A DNA stretch of 64,000 bases from assembly GCF_004367745.1 (NCBI RefSeq), contig NZ_CP037993.1, forward strand, positions 930,001 to 994,000. Direction: 5' to 3'. Shown here one piece after another: positions 27,121 through 36,780 of this stretch (positions are counted from its first letter, which is position 1; every line of letters starts with the position of its first letter). The stretch is from Herbaspirillum huttiense. Its GTDB lineage: Bacteria > Pseudomonadota > Gammaproteobacteria > Burkholderiales > Burkholderiaceae_D. Under the pieces are notes generated by a model, which made no database searches, had not been told where the DNA came from, and saw only the letters and a list, made by a program, of their open reading frames with translations. The position numbers were made by a program, and so were the translations under genes.

Positions 27121-28016
27121 TGGCTGACTTCGATTGGGTGTTCTTCGCCGAAGTGCTGTCCGGTGGCCTGCTCTCGGGGGTGATGTATTCGCTGGTAGCG
27201 ATCGGCTTCGTGCTGATCTACAAGACCTCGGGCGTGCTCAATTTTGCGCAGGGCGCGCAACTGCTGTTTGCCGCGCTGACTTTCGTGAGTCTGGTGGAGC
27301 GCGGTGTTCCTTTCGCGCTGGCCTTGCTGCTGACGCTGGCGGCGATGATCCTGCTGGGCCTCTCGATTGAGCGGGTGGTATTGCGTCCCTTGCAGAACCA
27401 GTCGCCGATGACGCTGTTCATGGCCACGCTGGGTCTGTCCTACGTGATCGAGGGCGCGGCGCAATTGCTGTGGGGCACGCAGGTGCATGCGCTGGAGCTG
27501 GGCATCGCCGATACGCCCCTGCAACTGGGCGGGATGATGATTTCTTCCTTCGATCTCTTTGCCGCTGCCACGGCGGCGCTGATGGTGGCGCTGCTGTCGG
27601 CCTTCTTCCGCTACACCCGCCTCGGACTGGAATTCCGCGCGCTGGCCGATGACGGCTTTGCCGCATTGGCAGTGGGTTTGCGCCTGCCGCGCATCCTTGC
27701 CGCCGTGTGGGCCACGGCCGGATTGATCGCACTGATCGCCGGACTCTTGTGGGGCGCGCGCCTGGGCGTGCAGTTCTCGCTGTCGCTGGTGGTGCTGAAG
27801 GCCTTGCCGGTGCTGGTGCTGGGTGGTTTCGATTCGGTACTGGGGGCCATCGTCGGCGGCCTGCTCATCGGTGCGCTGGAAAAACTGGCGGAGGTCTATC
27901 TCGGTCCGCTGGTGGGCAGCGGCATCGAAGGCTGGTTTGCCTACGTGGCCGCCTTGGCCTTCCTGCTGGTCAGGCCCAGTGGCCTGTTCGGCCAGCGTGC
28001 ATGGCAAAGGGCCTGA
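27120..28016 (+). CDS. Branched-chain-type ABC permease (LivH-like)
   Basis: This 298-aa inner-membrane permease belongs to the LivH family. It has eight or so hydrophobic segments, the N-terminal LLSGVMYSLVAIGFVLIYKT, and the family motif GLRLPRILAAVWATAGLIAL. The ATG at 27120 overlaps the TGA of the ATPase gene; a GTG three bases earlier is an alternative. It should pair with the LivM-like permease encoded two bases downstream. Confidence 0.88.
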   Translation: MADFDWVFFAEVLSGGLLSGVMYSLVAIGFVLIYKTSGVLNFAQGAQLLFAALTFVSLVERGVPFALALLLTLAAMILLGLSIERVVLRPLQNQSPMTLFMATLGLSYVIEGAAQLLWGTQVHALELGIADTPLQLGGMMISSFDLFAAATAALMVALLSAFFRYTRLGLEFRALADDGFAALAVGLRLPRILAAVWATAGLIALIAGLLWGARLGVQFSLSLVVLKALPVLVLGGFDSVLGAIVGGLLIGALEKLAEVYLGPLVGSGIEGWFAYVAALAFLLVRPSGLFGQRAWQRA

Positions 28017-28017
28017 C

Positions 28018-29073
28018 ATGACGACTTCTCTCGCTTCTTCGCCGCGCGTGCTGCCCCTGCGTGGCCTCTCGTGGCGGCGTGCCGCACCCTGGCTGCTGTT
28101 GCTGCTGGTGGCCTGGGTCATTCTTCCCTGGTTCGCCTCGCCCTATGTCATCGATGCCTTGCTGATTCCTTTCCTGGCACTCTCGCTGGCGGCGGTCGGA
28201 CTCAATCTGCTGACTGGTTACGCGGGCCAGCTCTCGCTGGGCAGTTCGGCCTTCATGGCGGTGGGCGCCTTCGCTGCCTACAACCTCAACTTGCGCGTGG
28301 AGGGCCTGCCGCTGCTGCTCTCCATCGCGCTGGCCGGCGTGGCGGCGACCGCCATCGGTTTGGTGTTCGGCTTGCCCAGTCTGCGCCTGCGCGGTTTCTA
28401 TCTGGCCGTCTCGACGCTGGCGGCGCAGTTCTTCGTGCAGTGGGTGCTGGTCAAGTTCAGCTGGTTCAGCAATGACAATCCGTCCGGCGTGATCGATGCG
28501 CCGCCGCTGGTGGTGGGCGGGCTTGCTTTTGATACGCCAGCGGGCCGCTACCTGTTCGCGCTGGCCATCGTCACGGTGCTGACCTTGCTGTGCTGGCGGC
28601 TGGTACAGAGCCAGACCGGCCATCACTTCATCGCCGTGCGCGACAACGAACAGGCGGCCCGCGTGATCGGCGTGCCGGTGCTGCGCACCAAGCTGCTGGC
28701 CTTTGCCGTGTCGTCCTTTGTCATCGGCGTGGCCGGTGTGCTGTGGGGCTTCGTCTACCTGCGCACGGTGGAACCGGCCGGCTTCAATCTGGATCGTTCG
28801 CTGCAGATTCTCTTCATCGTCATCATCGGCGGGCTGGCGACCATTCGCGGGGCCTTCCTGGGGGCGGCGCTGATCGTGGTATTTCCGCTGCTGCTGTCGC
28901 GCCTGGGCAGCCTGCTGCTGGGGCAGTGGTTCGACTCCGGCGTGCTGGAAATGAGCCAGCGCATCGTGCTCGGGGCGCTGATCATCTTCTTCCTCATCGT
29001 CGAGCCGCAGGGCCTGGCGGCCCTGTGGGAACGCGCACGGCGTCGCCTTCATGCGCGCCCGTCCTCGTCATAA
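28018..29073 (+). CDS. Branched-chain-type ABC permease (LivM-like)
   Basis: This 351-aa inner-membrane permease belongs to the LivM family. It has LSLAAVGLNLLTGYAGQLSL followed by GSSAFMAVGAFAAY, and the cytoplasmic loop AVRDNEQAARVIGVPVLRTK that contacts the ATPases in this family. The ATG at 28018 lies one base after the preceding stop codon. With the LivH-like protein it forms the transmembrane channel of the operon's importer. Confidence 0.88.
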   Translation: MTTSLASSPRVLPLRGLSWRRAAPWLLLLLVAWVILPWFASPYVIDALLIPFLALSLAAVGLNLLTGYAGQLSLGSSAFMAVGAFAAYNLNLRVEGLPLLLSIALAGVAATAIGLVFGLPSLRLRGFYLAVSTLAAQFFVQWVLVKFSWFSNDNPSGVIDAPPLVVGGLAFDTPAGRYLFALAIVTVLTLLCWRLVQSQTGHHFIAVRDNEQAARVIGVPVLRTKLLAFAVSSFVIGVAGVLWGFVYLRTVEPAGFNLDRSLQILFIVIIGGLATIRGAFLGAALIVVFPLLLSRLGSLLLGQWFDSGVLEMSQRIVLGALIIFFLIVEPQGLAALWERARRRLHARPSSS

Positions 29074-29119
29074 CTTTTTACCTTCACATCCACCCTCACC
29101 ACGGAGAAGCTCTCTCACC

Positions 29120-30436
29120 ATGCTGCACGCAAAATTATTAAAAACCTTCATTCTCTCCGCAGCCCTCCTGTCTGCAGGCCTGCAACATGCCCATGCCGAT
29201 GAACAATTCTTCCCCCTGCAGAGTTACCGGGTGGGTCCGTATGCAGCTGGCGGGACCGGCTTCTTTGGCGGCTTCATCGATTACCTGAACCTGGTCAACC
29301 TGCGCGATGGCGGCGTGGGTGGCGTCAAGCTGACCTGGGAAGAAGGCGAGACCCAGTACGAAGTGGAGCGCGGCGTGGAAGTCTACGAGCGCCTCAAGCA
29401 GCGTCCCGACATCGCCACCTGGAATCCGCTCTCGGTCGGTATCGCCTATGCGCTGCTGGACCGCGTCACGGCCGACAAGGTGCCGCTGCTGACCATCAAC
29501 CACGGCCGCACCGACACCACCGATGGGCGCGTGTTCAAGTACATCTTCCCGCTGCTGCTCAACCCTTACAGCGAGACCTCGGGCATCGTCAACTACATCG
29601 CCAGCAAGGAAGGCGGCAGCGACAAGCTCAAAGGCAAGAAGATTGTGGTGCTGTATCACGGCTCGCCCTATGGCAAGGAGACCATCCCGATCTACAAGCT
29701 GCTGTCGGAAAAATATGGTTTCTCGCTGCAGCAGATCGAAGTGCCGCACCCCGGCAATGACCAGCAGGCGCAATGGCTGGCGATCCGCCGCGCCAAGCCC
29801 GACTATGTGGTGCTGCGCGGCTGGGGCGTGATGAATCCGGTGGCGCTGAAGACGGCGCAGAAGTCGGGCTTCCCGGCGGATCACATCATCGGCAACGTCT
29901 GGTCCAATTCGGAGGAAGACGTGATCCCGGCCGGTGACGCCGCCAAGGGCTATGTGGCCATCACCACCGTGGCCGCAGGCGCGCAGTATCCGGTGCTGCA
30001 GGAAATCCAGAAGACCGTCTACGGCGCTGGCAAGGGCAACCTGCAGGATCCCAAGCGCATCGGCAGCGTCTATCACAATCTCGGCGTGCTCAACGGCATC
30101 CTCAACGTGGAAGCGATCCGCATCGCCCAGGCCAAATTCGGCAAGCGCACGCTCACCGGGGATGAAATCCGCTGGGGTCTGGAGAACCTCAATATCGACC
30201 AGGCCCGCACGGCTGCACTCGGTGCCAAGGGCTTGTTCCACTCCATCCACGTGACCTGGGACAACCACGAAGGCGATGGCCTGGTGGCCTTCCAGCAATG
30301 GGATGGCAAGCAGTGGAACGTGGTCTCCGACTGGATCGCCCCGGACTGGAAACTGCTGCGTCCCATCATCGAAAAGTCCGCCCTGGCCTATGCCAAGGAA
30401 AAGAACATCAAGGTGCGCAAGAGCATCGATGACTGA
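29120..30436 (+). CDS. Periplasmic binding protein of the Liv-type transporter
   Basis: This 438-aa periplasmic binding protein is of the type I (LivK/urea) fold. It has a signal peptide cleaved after QHAHA near residue 26. The mature protein begins DEQFFPLQSYRVGPYAAGGT and includes PLLTINHGRTDTTDGRVF and KIVVLYHGSPYGKETIPIYK, typical of the Leu-binding-like fold. ATG 29120 is chosen because it starts the signal peptide, with GGAGAAG upstream. It lies in the sfn operon between the permease and sfnB genes. The ligand is likely an organosulfur compound or a precursor, but sequence does not identify it. Confidence 0.85.
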   Translation: MLHAKLLKTFILSAALLSAGLQHAHADEQFFPLQSYRVGPYAAGGTGFFGGFIDYLNLVNLRDGGVGGVKLTWEEGETQYEVERGVEVYERLKQRPDIATWNPLSVGIAYALLDRVTADKVPLLTINHGRTDTTDGRVFKYIFPLLLNPYSETSGIVNYIASKEGGSDKLKGKKIVVLYHGSPYGKETIPIYKLLSEKYGFSLQQIEVPHPGNDQQAQWLAIRRAKPDYVVLRGWGVMNPVALKTAQKSGFPADHIIGNVWSNSEEDVIPAGDAAKGYVAITTVAAGAQYPVLQEIQKTVYGAGKGNLQDPKRIGSVYHNLGVLNGILNVEAIRIAQAKFGKRTLTGDEIRWGLENLNIDQARTAALGAKGLFHSIHVTWDNHEGDGLVAFQQWDGKQWNVVSDWIAPDWKLLRPIIEKSALAYAKEKNIKVRKSIDD

Positions 30437-30455
30437 GGGCAGGGCGGTCCTGCGG

Positions 30456-30479
30456 TGATGCACTGATGCACTGATGCGC
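30456..30479 (+). repeat. Three tandem 8-bp units before sfnB
   Basis: The unit TGATGCAC occurs twice and then once as TGATGCGC, in direct tandem, 61 bases before the sfnB start. A change in copy number would alter leader length only. Confidence 0.7.
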
Positions 30480-30539
30480 TGTTGCGGGACCGCCTGCCGT
30501 CTTCTTCCACTTCTCCATTTTTTTCTGAAAGGTCCGACC

Positions 30540-31799
30540 ATGTCTGCCGTGCTCGCCCCCTCCACACAGTCTTATTCTCCCGCCAGCGGCCCGGTACCCG
30601 GCTTGCCGCGCGCGGCACAACCGGCGCACGTGATCCGTGATGACGCCGAAGCCATCGCCGTCGCCCACACGCTGGCCAAGCGCCTGGCGCAAGGCGCTTC
30701 CGAACGCGACCAGCTGCGCCGCTGGCCGGTGGAAGAGATCGAGGCCTATTCGCAAAGCGGCCTGTGGGCCATCAACGTACCGCGTGCCTTCGGCGGGGCC
30801 GAAGTCTCTTATGCCACGCTGGCGGAAGTGATCGCCATCATTTCCGCGGCCGACCCGTCGCTGGGCCAGATCACGCAGAATCACCTGGGCTTCGTGGCGG
30901 CGGTGCGCACCGTTTCCGATCCGGAACAGCAACAGCGTTTCTTTGCCGATTTCCTGCGCGGCGTACGCTGGGGCAATGCCTTCTCCGAGTCGGGATCCAA
31001 GCGGGCTGCGGACTTCGAGACGCGCTTCGTCGATGCCGGTGACCACGTCATCGTGAGCGGCAAGAAGTTCTACTCCACCGGCGCGCTGCTGGCGCATTAC
31101 GTGCCCATCGTCGCCAATGATGAAGAGAACCGCACCTGGTACGTGGTGGCCGAGCGCAATGCACCGGGATTGACCGTCATTGACGACTGGTCAGCCTTCG
31201 GCCAGCGCACTACCCTGAGCGGCACCGTCATCATCGATCAGGTGAAAGTGCCGAAGACGCATTTGATCCCGGCCTACAAGGGCTACCTCGAACCTTCCGC
31301 CGACGGCGCCATCTTCCAGATCATCCAGGCTGCGGTGGACGTGGGCATTGCCCGCGCCGCGATTGCCGATACCCAGGATTTCGTGCGCACCAAGTCGCGC
31401 CCGTGGATCGACAGCCAGCGCGATCACGCCTGGGAAGATCCGTATTCCATCCAGGCCGTGGGCGACCTGCAGATCCGCCTGCATGCCAGCGAAGCGCTGC
31501 TGGAACGCGCGGGCCGCGCCATCGATGTGGCCGTCGCCGCCCCCGATGCGGAGAACGTGGCGCGTGCGCAGATCCTGACGGCGGAAGCCAAGGTGCTCTC
31601 CACCGAGATCGCCATCCACGCCACCAACAAGCTGTTCGAACTGGCGGGCACGCGTTCCACGCTGGGCCAGTACAACCTCGACCGTCATTGGCGCAATGCG
31701 CGCACGCACACGCTGCATGATCCGGTGCGCTGGAAATACGCCATCGTCGGCAATTACTACCTCAATGGCGTCAAGCCGCCTTTCCACGCATGGAGCTGA
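30540..31799 (+). CDS. sfnB: SfnB-family acyl-CoA dehydrogenase-like flavoprotein
   Basis: This 419-aa protein belongs to the SfnB branch of the acyl-CoA dehydrogenase fold, related to flavin-dependent monooxygenases such as DszC. It has VPRAFGGAEVSYATLAEVIA, the flavin-contact region GNAFSESGSKRAADFETR, then SGKKFYSTGALLAHYVP. The C-terminus has RNARTHTLHDPVRWKYAIVG, a typical monooxygenase-type ending. SfnB genes accompany sfnG/sfnR in pseudomonads, and their exact reaction is unsettled. ATG 30540 gives the normal N-terminus. It lies between the transporter genes, so it belongs to the same operon. Confidence 0.87.
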   Translation: MSAVLAPSTQSYSPASGPVPGLPRAAQPAHVIRDDAEAIAVAHTLAKRLAQGASERDQLRRWPVEEIEAYSQSGLWAINVPRAFGGAEVSYATLAEVIAIISAADPSLGQITQNHLGFVAAVRTVSDPEQQQRFFADFLRGVRWGNAFSESGSKRAADFETRFVDAGDHVIVSGKKFYSTGALLAHYVPIVANDEENRTWYVVAERNAPGLTVIDDWSAFGQRTTLSGTVIIDQVKVPKTHLIPAYKGYLEPSADGAIFQIIQAAVDVGIARAAIADTQDFVRTKSRPWIDSQRDHAWEDPYSIQAVGDLQIRLHASEALLERAGRAIDVAVAAPDAENVARAQILTAEAKVLSTEIAIHATNKLFELAGTRSTLGQYNLDRHWRNARTHTLHDPVRWKYAIVGNYYLNGVKPPFHAWS

Positions 31800-31800
31800 G

Positions 31801-32565
<765 letters not shown>

Positions 32566-32817
32566 CGCTGTTGTGAAAGAGCATTAAGGTTTCGTTAATG
32601 GTGCGAGACATGGAGTGCAACAGCTCGCAATCGGCGGATCTGTACGTTCCAGCCCATGCGGGCTTGGGCCGCTTTCTGATGTTTCCAGGGCCTGTTCAAC
32701 GTTGCCTTTGCTGCTGATGGATGCAAGGCACTTCATTGAATGTCCAGTCTGGACGGCTTCTGCTCGCCGACCAGAGACCGTTCCATTTGGCCTGATGAAC
32801 GGCAGGCGCTATCAACA

Positions 32818-33486
32818 TCAGAACGAATAACTCAGATTCAGAATGACCCGGTTCGCCGCATTCACAGTGAGCGGCTCCGACGCCCGCACCATGTTGTAAG
32901 TCACCTGGCAATTCCAGAATCCGATATAGGTGCCGATCCCCAGACGCGTATCGAAGCGGTTGGAAAAGCGTTTGCTCTCGACCGCCATGGATTCCAGCCA
33001 CCCCAGGTGCAGCGAAAGATAGACGGAGGAAGAAAGAGGATGAGCCATGTTGAAATCGAGGTAGGTGGTCTGCTTCTTCTCACCCAGATAGCGCGGCGAA
33101 TAATAGAGCCGCAAGGAATGCCTTTCCTTGACGATGCCGGCGTAGAGTTCGGTGAAAACCAGGGAGGGAGCATCAAGCAGGCGCGTCATGTGCGCACCCA
33201 AGTCCAGGCTGGTGGTGGCATCCAGCCGCATCGCATTGCCACCGAACAGGACCAGCTGACCGACGCCCGCCTCATTCGAATTCCTGGCCCCGGAGCCGGA
33301 TGCGCCTGCATACCAGCCATCCCGGAAATCATGGTTGAGAGTAGCTTGAACGACCGGAAGCCCCGACGAGAGGGATATTCCGCGATACCAGTAGTCCGAT
33401 GAGCCGCTGATGCTCTTGCTCATCTGCGCGAGCGCATCGGCGCTGATCATCATCAGCGCGACGGCGGCATACCTACGCAGGGGCAT
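32818..33486 (-). CDS. TorF-family putative outer-membrane porin
   Basis: This 222-aa protein has an N-terminal signal peptide (cleavage near ADALAQ) and begins the mature part with MSKSISGSSDYWYRGISLSS, the pattern of the TorF/Gcw_chp family of putative porins. Alternating hydrophobic residues and the C-terminal LSYSF, ending in Phe, fit an outer-membrane beta-barrel. It starts 24 bases after the subtilase gene and is the last gene of the ECF sigma operon. It may therefore be an envelope component whose expression the sigma factor controls. The transported substrate is unknown. Confidence 0.75.
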   Translation of the reverse strand: MPLRRYAAVALMMISADALAQMSKSISGSSDYWYRGISLSSGLPVVQATLNHDFRDGWYAGASGSGARNSNEAGVGQLVLFGGNAMRLDATTSLDLGAHMTRLLDAPSLVFTELYAGIVKERHSLRLYYSPRYLGEKKQTTYLDFNMAHPLSSSVYLSLHLGWLESMAVESKRFSNRFDTRLGIGTYIGFWNCQVTYNMVRASEPLTVNAANRVILNLSYSF

Positions 33487-33510
33487 GATTCCCCGGAAGT
33501 GAAGCCGAAT

Positions 33511-34737
33511 CTATTGGCATTCGCAGACGCATCTTTCCACCAGTTTCCTGAATGTCGCACAGACTTCGATATTACCGCTTCCTGCGCCGTCGATATAAGC
33601 GTTTCTGGTGATGACCGATTTGCGGATCTGTTCGGGACTGTCGCGGGGACGCAGTTGCACGAGCAAGGCTGCCAGTCCCGATACATGGGCGGCGGAAAAG
33701 GAGCTGCCTGATACCAGGTTCCAGGCGAAGTGCGGCGTGGTCGTGGGGATGCCCTGGCCGGGAGCGTAGAGCGTGGAGGCCGGGCGCGAGGGCAGGATCT
33801 TGTCGGCCACCGCAATGACGCCCGGCACGGAGGCCGGAAAGCCGCCGGCGGGATCGTCGCCGGAGCTGGCGGCCACGATCAGCATGCCGCGCTGCTGGGC
33901 CACTTCGATGAGGCGTTTGATCAACTGGTCCCTGGGACCGGCCAGGCTCATGTTGACGATCTTGGCTCCGTTCAATATGGCGAAATTGAGCGCTTGCCCG
34001 ATGGTAAAGCTGTTGCACAAACTCCTGTCGCCATTCTGCCAGCAGGCGCGCAGCGCCATGATCTTGGCATCCGGGGCGATGCCGGCGATGCCGATGTTGT
34101 TGTCCCGGACCGCTACGATGATGCCGGCCACGGCGGTACCGTGGGACTCGGCTGCATAACTCCGGTCGGTAACGAAGTTCTCTCTCTCGGTGACTTGTCC
34201 GGCCAGATCGGGATGATCATCCTCGACCCCGCTGTCGATGACGGTGATGCGCACGCCCTTGCCAGTGGCAACGGAGTGAATCCGGTCAAGATGCCAGAAT
34301 CTGGCACTCGGCTGGATCGGATAGAGCGGATCCGACGCGCCCAGCGCGGTGAAGGAATTGATCTCCTGCGCCCATTCGACGCGGCTATCGGCGGAGACCA
34401 GCTTGACGGTCTCTTCCATGCTGGCACTGCCGGGAACGTTCATTACGAAGCAATCCACGCCCAGCGTGGACATGGGCCAACGCGAAACCAGCGTCAGCTG
34501 GTACTGATTGGCGATCTCCCGGGCAATCGTGAGCCGCGCATGACCGGCCGCTTCGTTGCGATAGCCGCCGCCATAGCTGGAATCCGGCCGGAAGTGCGGT
34601 GCCGGCAGATGCAGCATCACCAGGATCTGGCGCGCTTCCGGCGGCCCCTGCGTGGGGGCTTCGGCCAAGGCGTGGGCGCCGGCCAGCAAGGCCAGCGAGA
34701 CCAGCAGCAGCGCGGTCCATCGACGCGCCAGACTCAT
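33511..34737 (-). CDS. S8 family (subtilisin-like) serine protease, exported
   Basis: This 408-aa protease has a signal peptide (cleavage near AHALA) and a propeptide-like region of about 120 residues. The catalytic triad is complete: D168 (ITVIDSG), H199 (ESHGTAVAG) and S346 (SGSSFSAAHVSG). The oxyanion-hole Asn of subtilisins appears to be Asp here (ASSGDDPAGG, near residue 294), a change also known from proprotein convertase 2. The C-terminus ends with a cluster of three cysteines (RCVCECQ). The ATG overlaps the anti-sigma stop (ATGA), so it is coupled to it. A role in processing envelope proteins or the anti-sigma factor is inference from this context. Confidence 0.85.
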   Translation of the reverse strand: MSLARRWTALLLVSLALLAGAHALAEAPTQGPPEARQILVMLHLPAPHFRPDSSYGGGYRNEAAGHARLTIAREIANQYQLTLVSRWPMSTLGVDCFVMNVPGSASMEETVKLVSADSRVEWAQEINSFTALGASDPLYPIQPSARFWHLDRIHSVATGKGVRITVIDSGVEDDHPDLAGQVTERENFVTDRSYAAESHGTAVAGIIVAVRDNNIGIAGIAPDAKIMALRACWQNGDRSLCNSFTIGQALNFAILNGAKIVNMSLAGPRDQLIKRLIEVAQQRGMLIVAASSGDDPAGGFPASVPGVIAVADKILPSRPASTLYAPGQGIPTTTPHFAWNLVSGSSFSAAHVSGLAALLVQLRPRDSPEQIRKSVITRNAYIDGAGSGNIEVCATFRKLVERCVCECQ

Positions 34738-35360
34738 TTGCCCGGCCCCAGACTTTGCACCAGCGAGATTTCCGGTGCCTGCTTGAAGTGCCGCAGGGCG
34801 CTGCTCTCTTCGCCAGCAGGCATTTCGACCACGTAAGCGAAGGTCACCGTCGGCCCGGCGACGATATTGGCGTTGATGGCACGCAGGATCTCTTGCATGC
34901 GCTGCACCGTCGTATCGGGTTTGAACACGATGGCGATCTTCATCTTTCCGCTATCTGCATCGCTCAGCGCCACGTATTGCTTGACGTTAGATTGCATGAA
35001 CAGGCCCAGGCCCAGCGCCACCACCAACACCGCCTGGAGGGCGAGGGCGACCGGCATCCAGGGCTTGCCGACCAACAGGGAGGTCATGCGGCCAAGGAAA
35101 GAGGAGGTTTTCCCGGGCGCTCTCGGTTCGATGCGGGCCATCATCCGCGCCAGGCTCGCCTCGACGTCGGGAACGGCCTCCTGCTCCGTGTAGATTGCGG
35201 CTCTTTCGCGGCAGGCCCAGGAATAGGCCGCGCTGCACTCCGGGCAGGATTGCAGGTGCTCGCGTACCGCGCGCTGCTGGTCTTCGTTCAGCGTTCCGTT
35301 GACGAACCACGGCAGCAGCTTTTCGGTCTCGTCGTGGGAAAGAATTTCAATGTCTGTCAT
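34734..35360 (-). CDS. Membrane anti-sigma factor with zinc-finger (zf-HC2-like) domain
   Basis: This 208-aa protein has a cytoplasmic N-terminal zinc-binding anti-sigma motif (REHLQSCPECSAAY, His and two Cys), a single membrane segment near residues 103-122 (PVALALQAVLVVALGLGLFM) and a periplasmic C-terminal domain of about 80 residues. GGGAGG lies directly before the ATG. It starts 9 bases after the ECF sigma gene, the standard arrangement. The periplasmic domain (KIAIVFKPDTTVQRMQEILR) would sense the signal. It would hold the neighbouring sigma factor inactive until the signal arrives. Confidence 0.85.
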   Translation of the reverse strand: MTDIEILSHDETEKLLPWFVNGTLNEDQQRAVREHLQSCPECSAAYSWACRERAAIYTEQEAVPDVEASLARMMARIEPRAPGKTSSFLGRMTSLLVGKPWMPVALALQAVLVVALGLGLFMQSNVKQYVALSDADSGKMKIAIVFKPDTTVQRMQEILRAINANIVAGPTVTFAYVVEMPAGEESSALRHFKQAPEISLVQSLGPGK

Positions 35361-35369
35361 GACGCCTCC

Positions 35370-35930
35370 CTATGCGTATGCCGACAGGAAGACCTTCAGC
35401 TTCTGCCGCGCATAGAACATTCTGGTTTTCACCGTATTAATCGAACAACCCATGGTGTGGGCGATCTCGTCGTAGCTCATGCCATGGAAATAGGTCAGGG
35501 CCATCACGGTTCTGTGTTCAAAGGACAAGCGATCCAGGGCTCCGCCGATATGACGCCGCAGCTGGGCCTCGCTCAACTGCTTGTCCGGCTCCACGAATTC
35601 ATCGGCAGCCATGCTCTCCTGATCCATTTCCACCGGAGTATCCACCCTGGACAAGGCTTTCAGCCCCTGCCGGTAGGCAATGGCAAAAATCCAGGTCGAG
35701 ACCCGGGATTGTCCGTTGTAGGTATGGGCCTTGGTCCATACGACATACATGGTGTCATTGATGATCTCCTCGCTGAGCTGGCCGTCCCGGACAAGTCGGC
35801 GGAGAAACTGTGCCAGTCTCGGAAAATAGTGCCGATAGAGACGCTCGAACGCCCGCCTGTCCCCCTGGGAGATACGGTCGAGCAGGTCGATTTCTTCTTG
35901 TTCGATGGAATTGACTGAAGGTCCGGACAT
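35370..35930 (-). CDS. ECF-family RNA polymerase sigma factor
   Basis: This 186-aa sigma factor contains only regions 2 and 4. Region 2 has DRRAFERLYRHYFPRLAQF and EEIINDTMYVVWTKA, and region 4 has LTYFHGMSYDEIAHTMGCSI followed by NTVKTRMFYARQKLK. It is the first gene of a four-gene operon with an anti-sigma factor, a subtilase and a porin-like protein. A TGAACC element lies upstream in each direction, suggesting autoregulation and control of the divergent membrane-protein gene. The ribosome-binding site is weak (CAGAAAAATTGCAAC). Confidence 0.9.
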   Translation of the reverse strand: MSGPSVNSIEQEEIDLLDRISQGDRRAFERLYRHYFPRLAQFLRRLVRDGQLSEEIINDTMYVVWTKAHTYNGQSRVSTWIFAIAYRQGLKALSRVDTPVEMDQESMAADEFVEPDKQLSEAQLRRHIGGALDRLSFEHRTVMALTYFHGMSYDEIAHTMGCSINTVKTRMFYARQKLKVFLSAYA

Positions 35931-35978
35931 TGTTGCAATTTTTCTGTATGTGCCGTTGATGCCGACTTCCCGGCAAAA

Positions 35979-36031
35979 GGTTCATTTGTTTTCATCTCAT
36001 TTTTTGAACCTCTTCAGGCTCTCATCGTATT
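35979..36031. promoter_or_regulatory. Divergent ECF-type promoter elements
   Basis: On the plus strand TGAACC (36005-36010) is followed after 15 bases by CGTATT (36026-36031), a good ECF-type -35/-10 pair for the membrane-protein gene. On the minus strand the same TGAACC lies at 35984-35979, pointing at the sigma gene, but its -10 (CGGCAT after 14 bases) is poorer. Confidence 0.5.
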
Positions 36032-36062
36032 TACGTGCCAAGAACTTTTCTATCGAGGAATC

Positions 36063-36650
36063 ATGAAACTCTTCCTGGACGTCACCCGCATTTCGATGAT
36101 CTATCTTCACATCATCTCCATGATCGCCGCCGCGGTCTCCATCGTGATGGTGGACTTTCTTGTCTTCAACCGCCAGGGCAGTCCTTCCCGTGCCAGGCTG
36201 ATTGAACGACTGGCAAGCATCGTGCTGATTTCACTGCTGGCATTGTGGGCCACCGGGCTGACGGTGATCGGCATCGATACCGGCTTCGATCCGCATCTCA
36301 TCCTCCAGAAAGGCAAGCTGCTGGCCAAGTTGCTGGTGGTGACGATACTAAGCATCAACGGTGTCGGCGTCCATTTTTACGTGTTGCCGCAGCTTGCCAA
36401 TGCCACCCGGCGCAGCGCCGTGCTGGGCTTGACGACACTGGCCATCGGCGTGGTGAGTGCGGTGAGCTGGGGCTATGCGGCCTTCCTTGGCATTGCCAAG
36501 GCGCTTTCCCCCCACCTCGGCTTTGCGGGATTCATCGCCCTGTACGTACTGGCGCTGGTGATTGCCTGGATCGTTGCGGTGACCATCGTGCGTCCCAGGT
36601 TGCTCAAGCCGCGTCAGCGGCAGGCGCAGCAAGCTGTGGTGATGTCCTGA
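36063..36650 (+). CDS. Integral membrane protein of unknown function
   Basis: This 195-aa protein has about five hydrophobic segments (for example IYLHIISMIAAAVSIVMVDF, then IVLISLLALWATGLTVIGI) and a basic C-terminal tail (RPRLLKPRQRQAQQ). GAGGA precedes the ATG. I do not recognise a family with confidence. A conserved-looking H in the first helix and a HFYVLPQL segment suggest a small redox or haem-type membrane protein, but this is a guess. It is divergent from the ECF sigma operon and has a TGAACC/CGTATT promoter, so it is probably part of that regulon. Confidence 0.7.
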   Translation: MKLFLDVTRISMIYLHIISMIAAAVSIVMVDFLVFNRQGSPSRARLIERLASIVLISLLALWATGLTVIGIDTGFDPHLILQKGKLLAKLLVVTILSINGVGVHFYVLPQLANATRRSAVLGLTTLAIGVVSAVSWGYAAFLGIAKALSPHLGFAGFIALYVLALVIAWIVAVTIVRPRLLKPRQRQAQQAVVMS

Positions 36651-36780
36651 CCACCGTCACGACCTGGCGAGGCCCGAGGGCCGCCTCAGGCGGAGCATTT
36701 CCGCTGTCATGCCGATATCGATGACATCGTTGATGTTTTTCTCTGCCCTCGTCGAAACGAATGCTTGTGGCTGATTTTCC

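Noticed and set aside
32687..32700. AGGGCCTGTTCAAC near the end of the livF-like gene region, shared with the end of the 270-bp element
   Set aside because: Only 12 bases match the terminal repeat (36782-36793) and no partner inverted repeat was found, so it is not claimed as a second element end.
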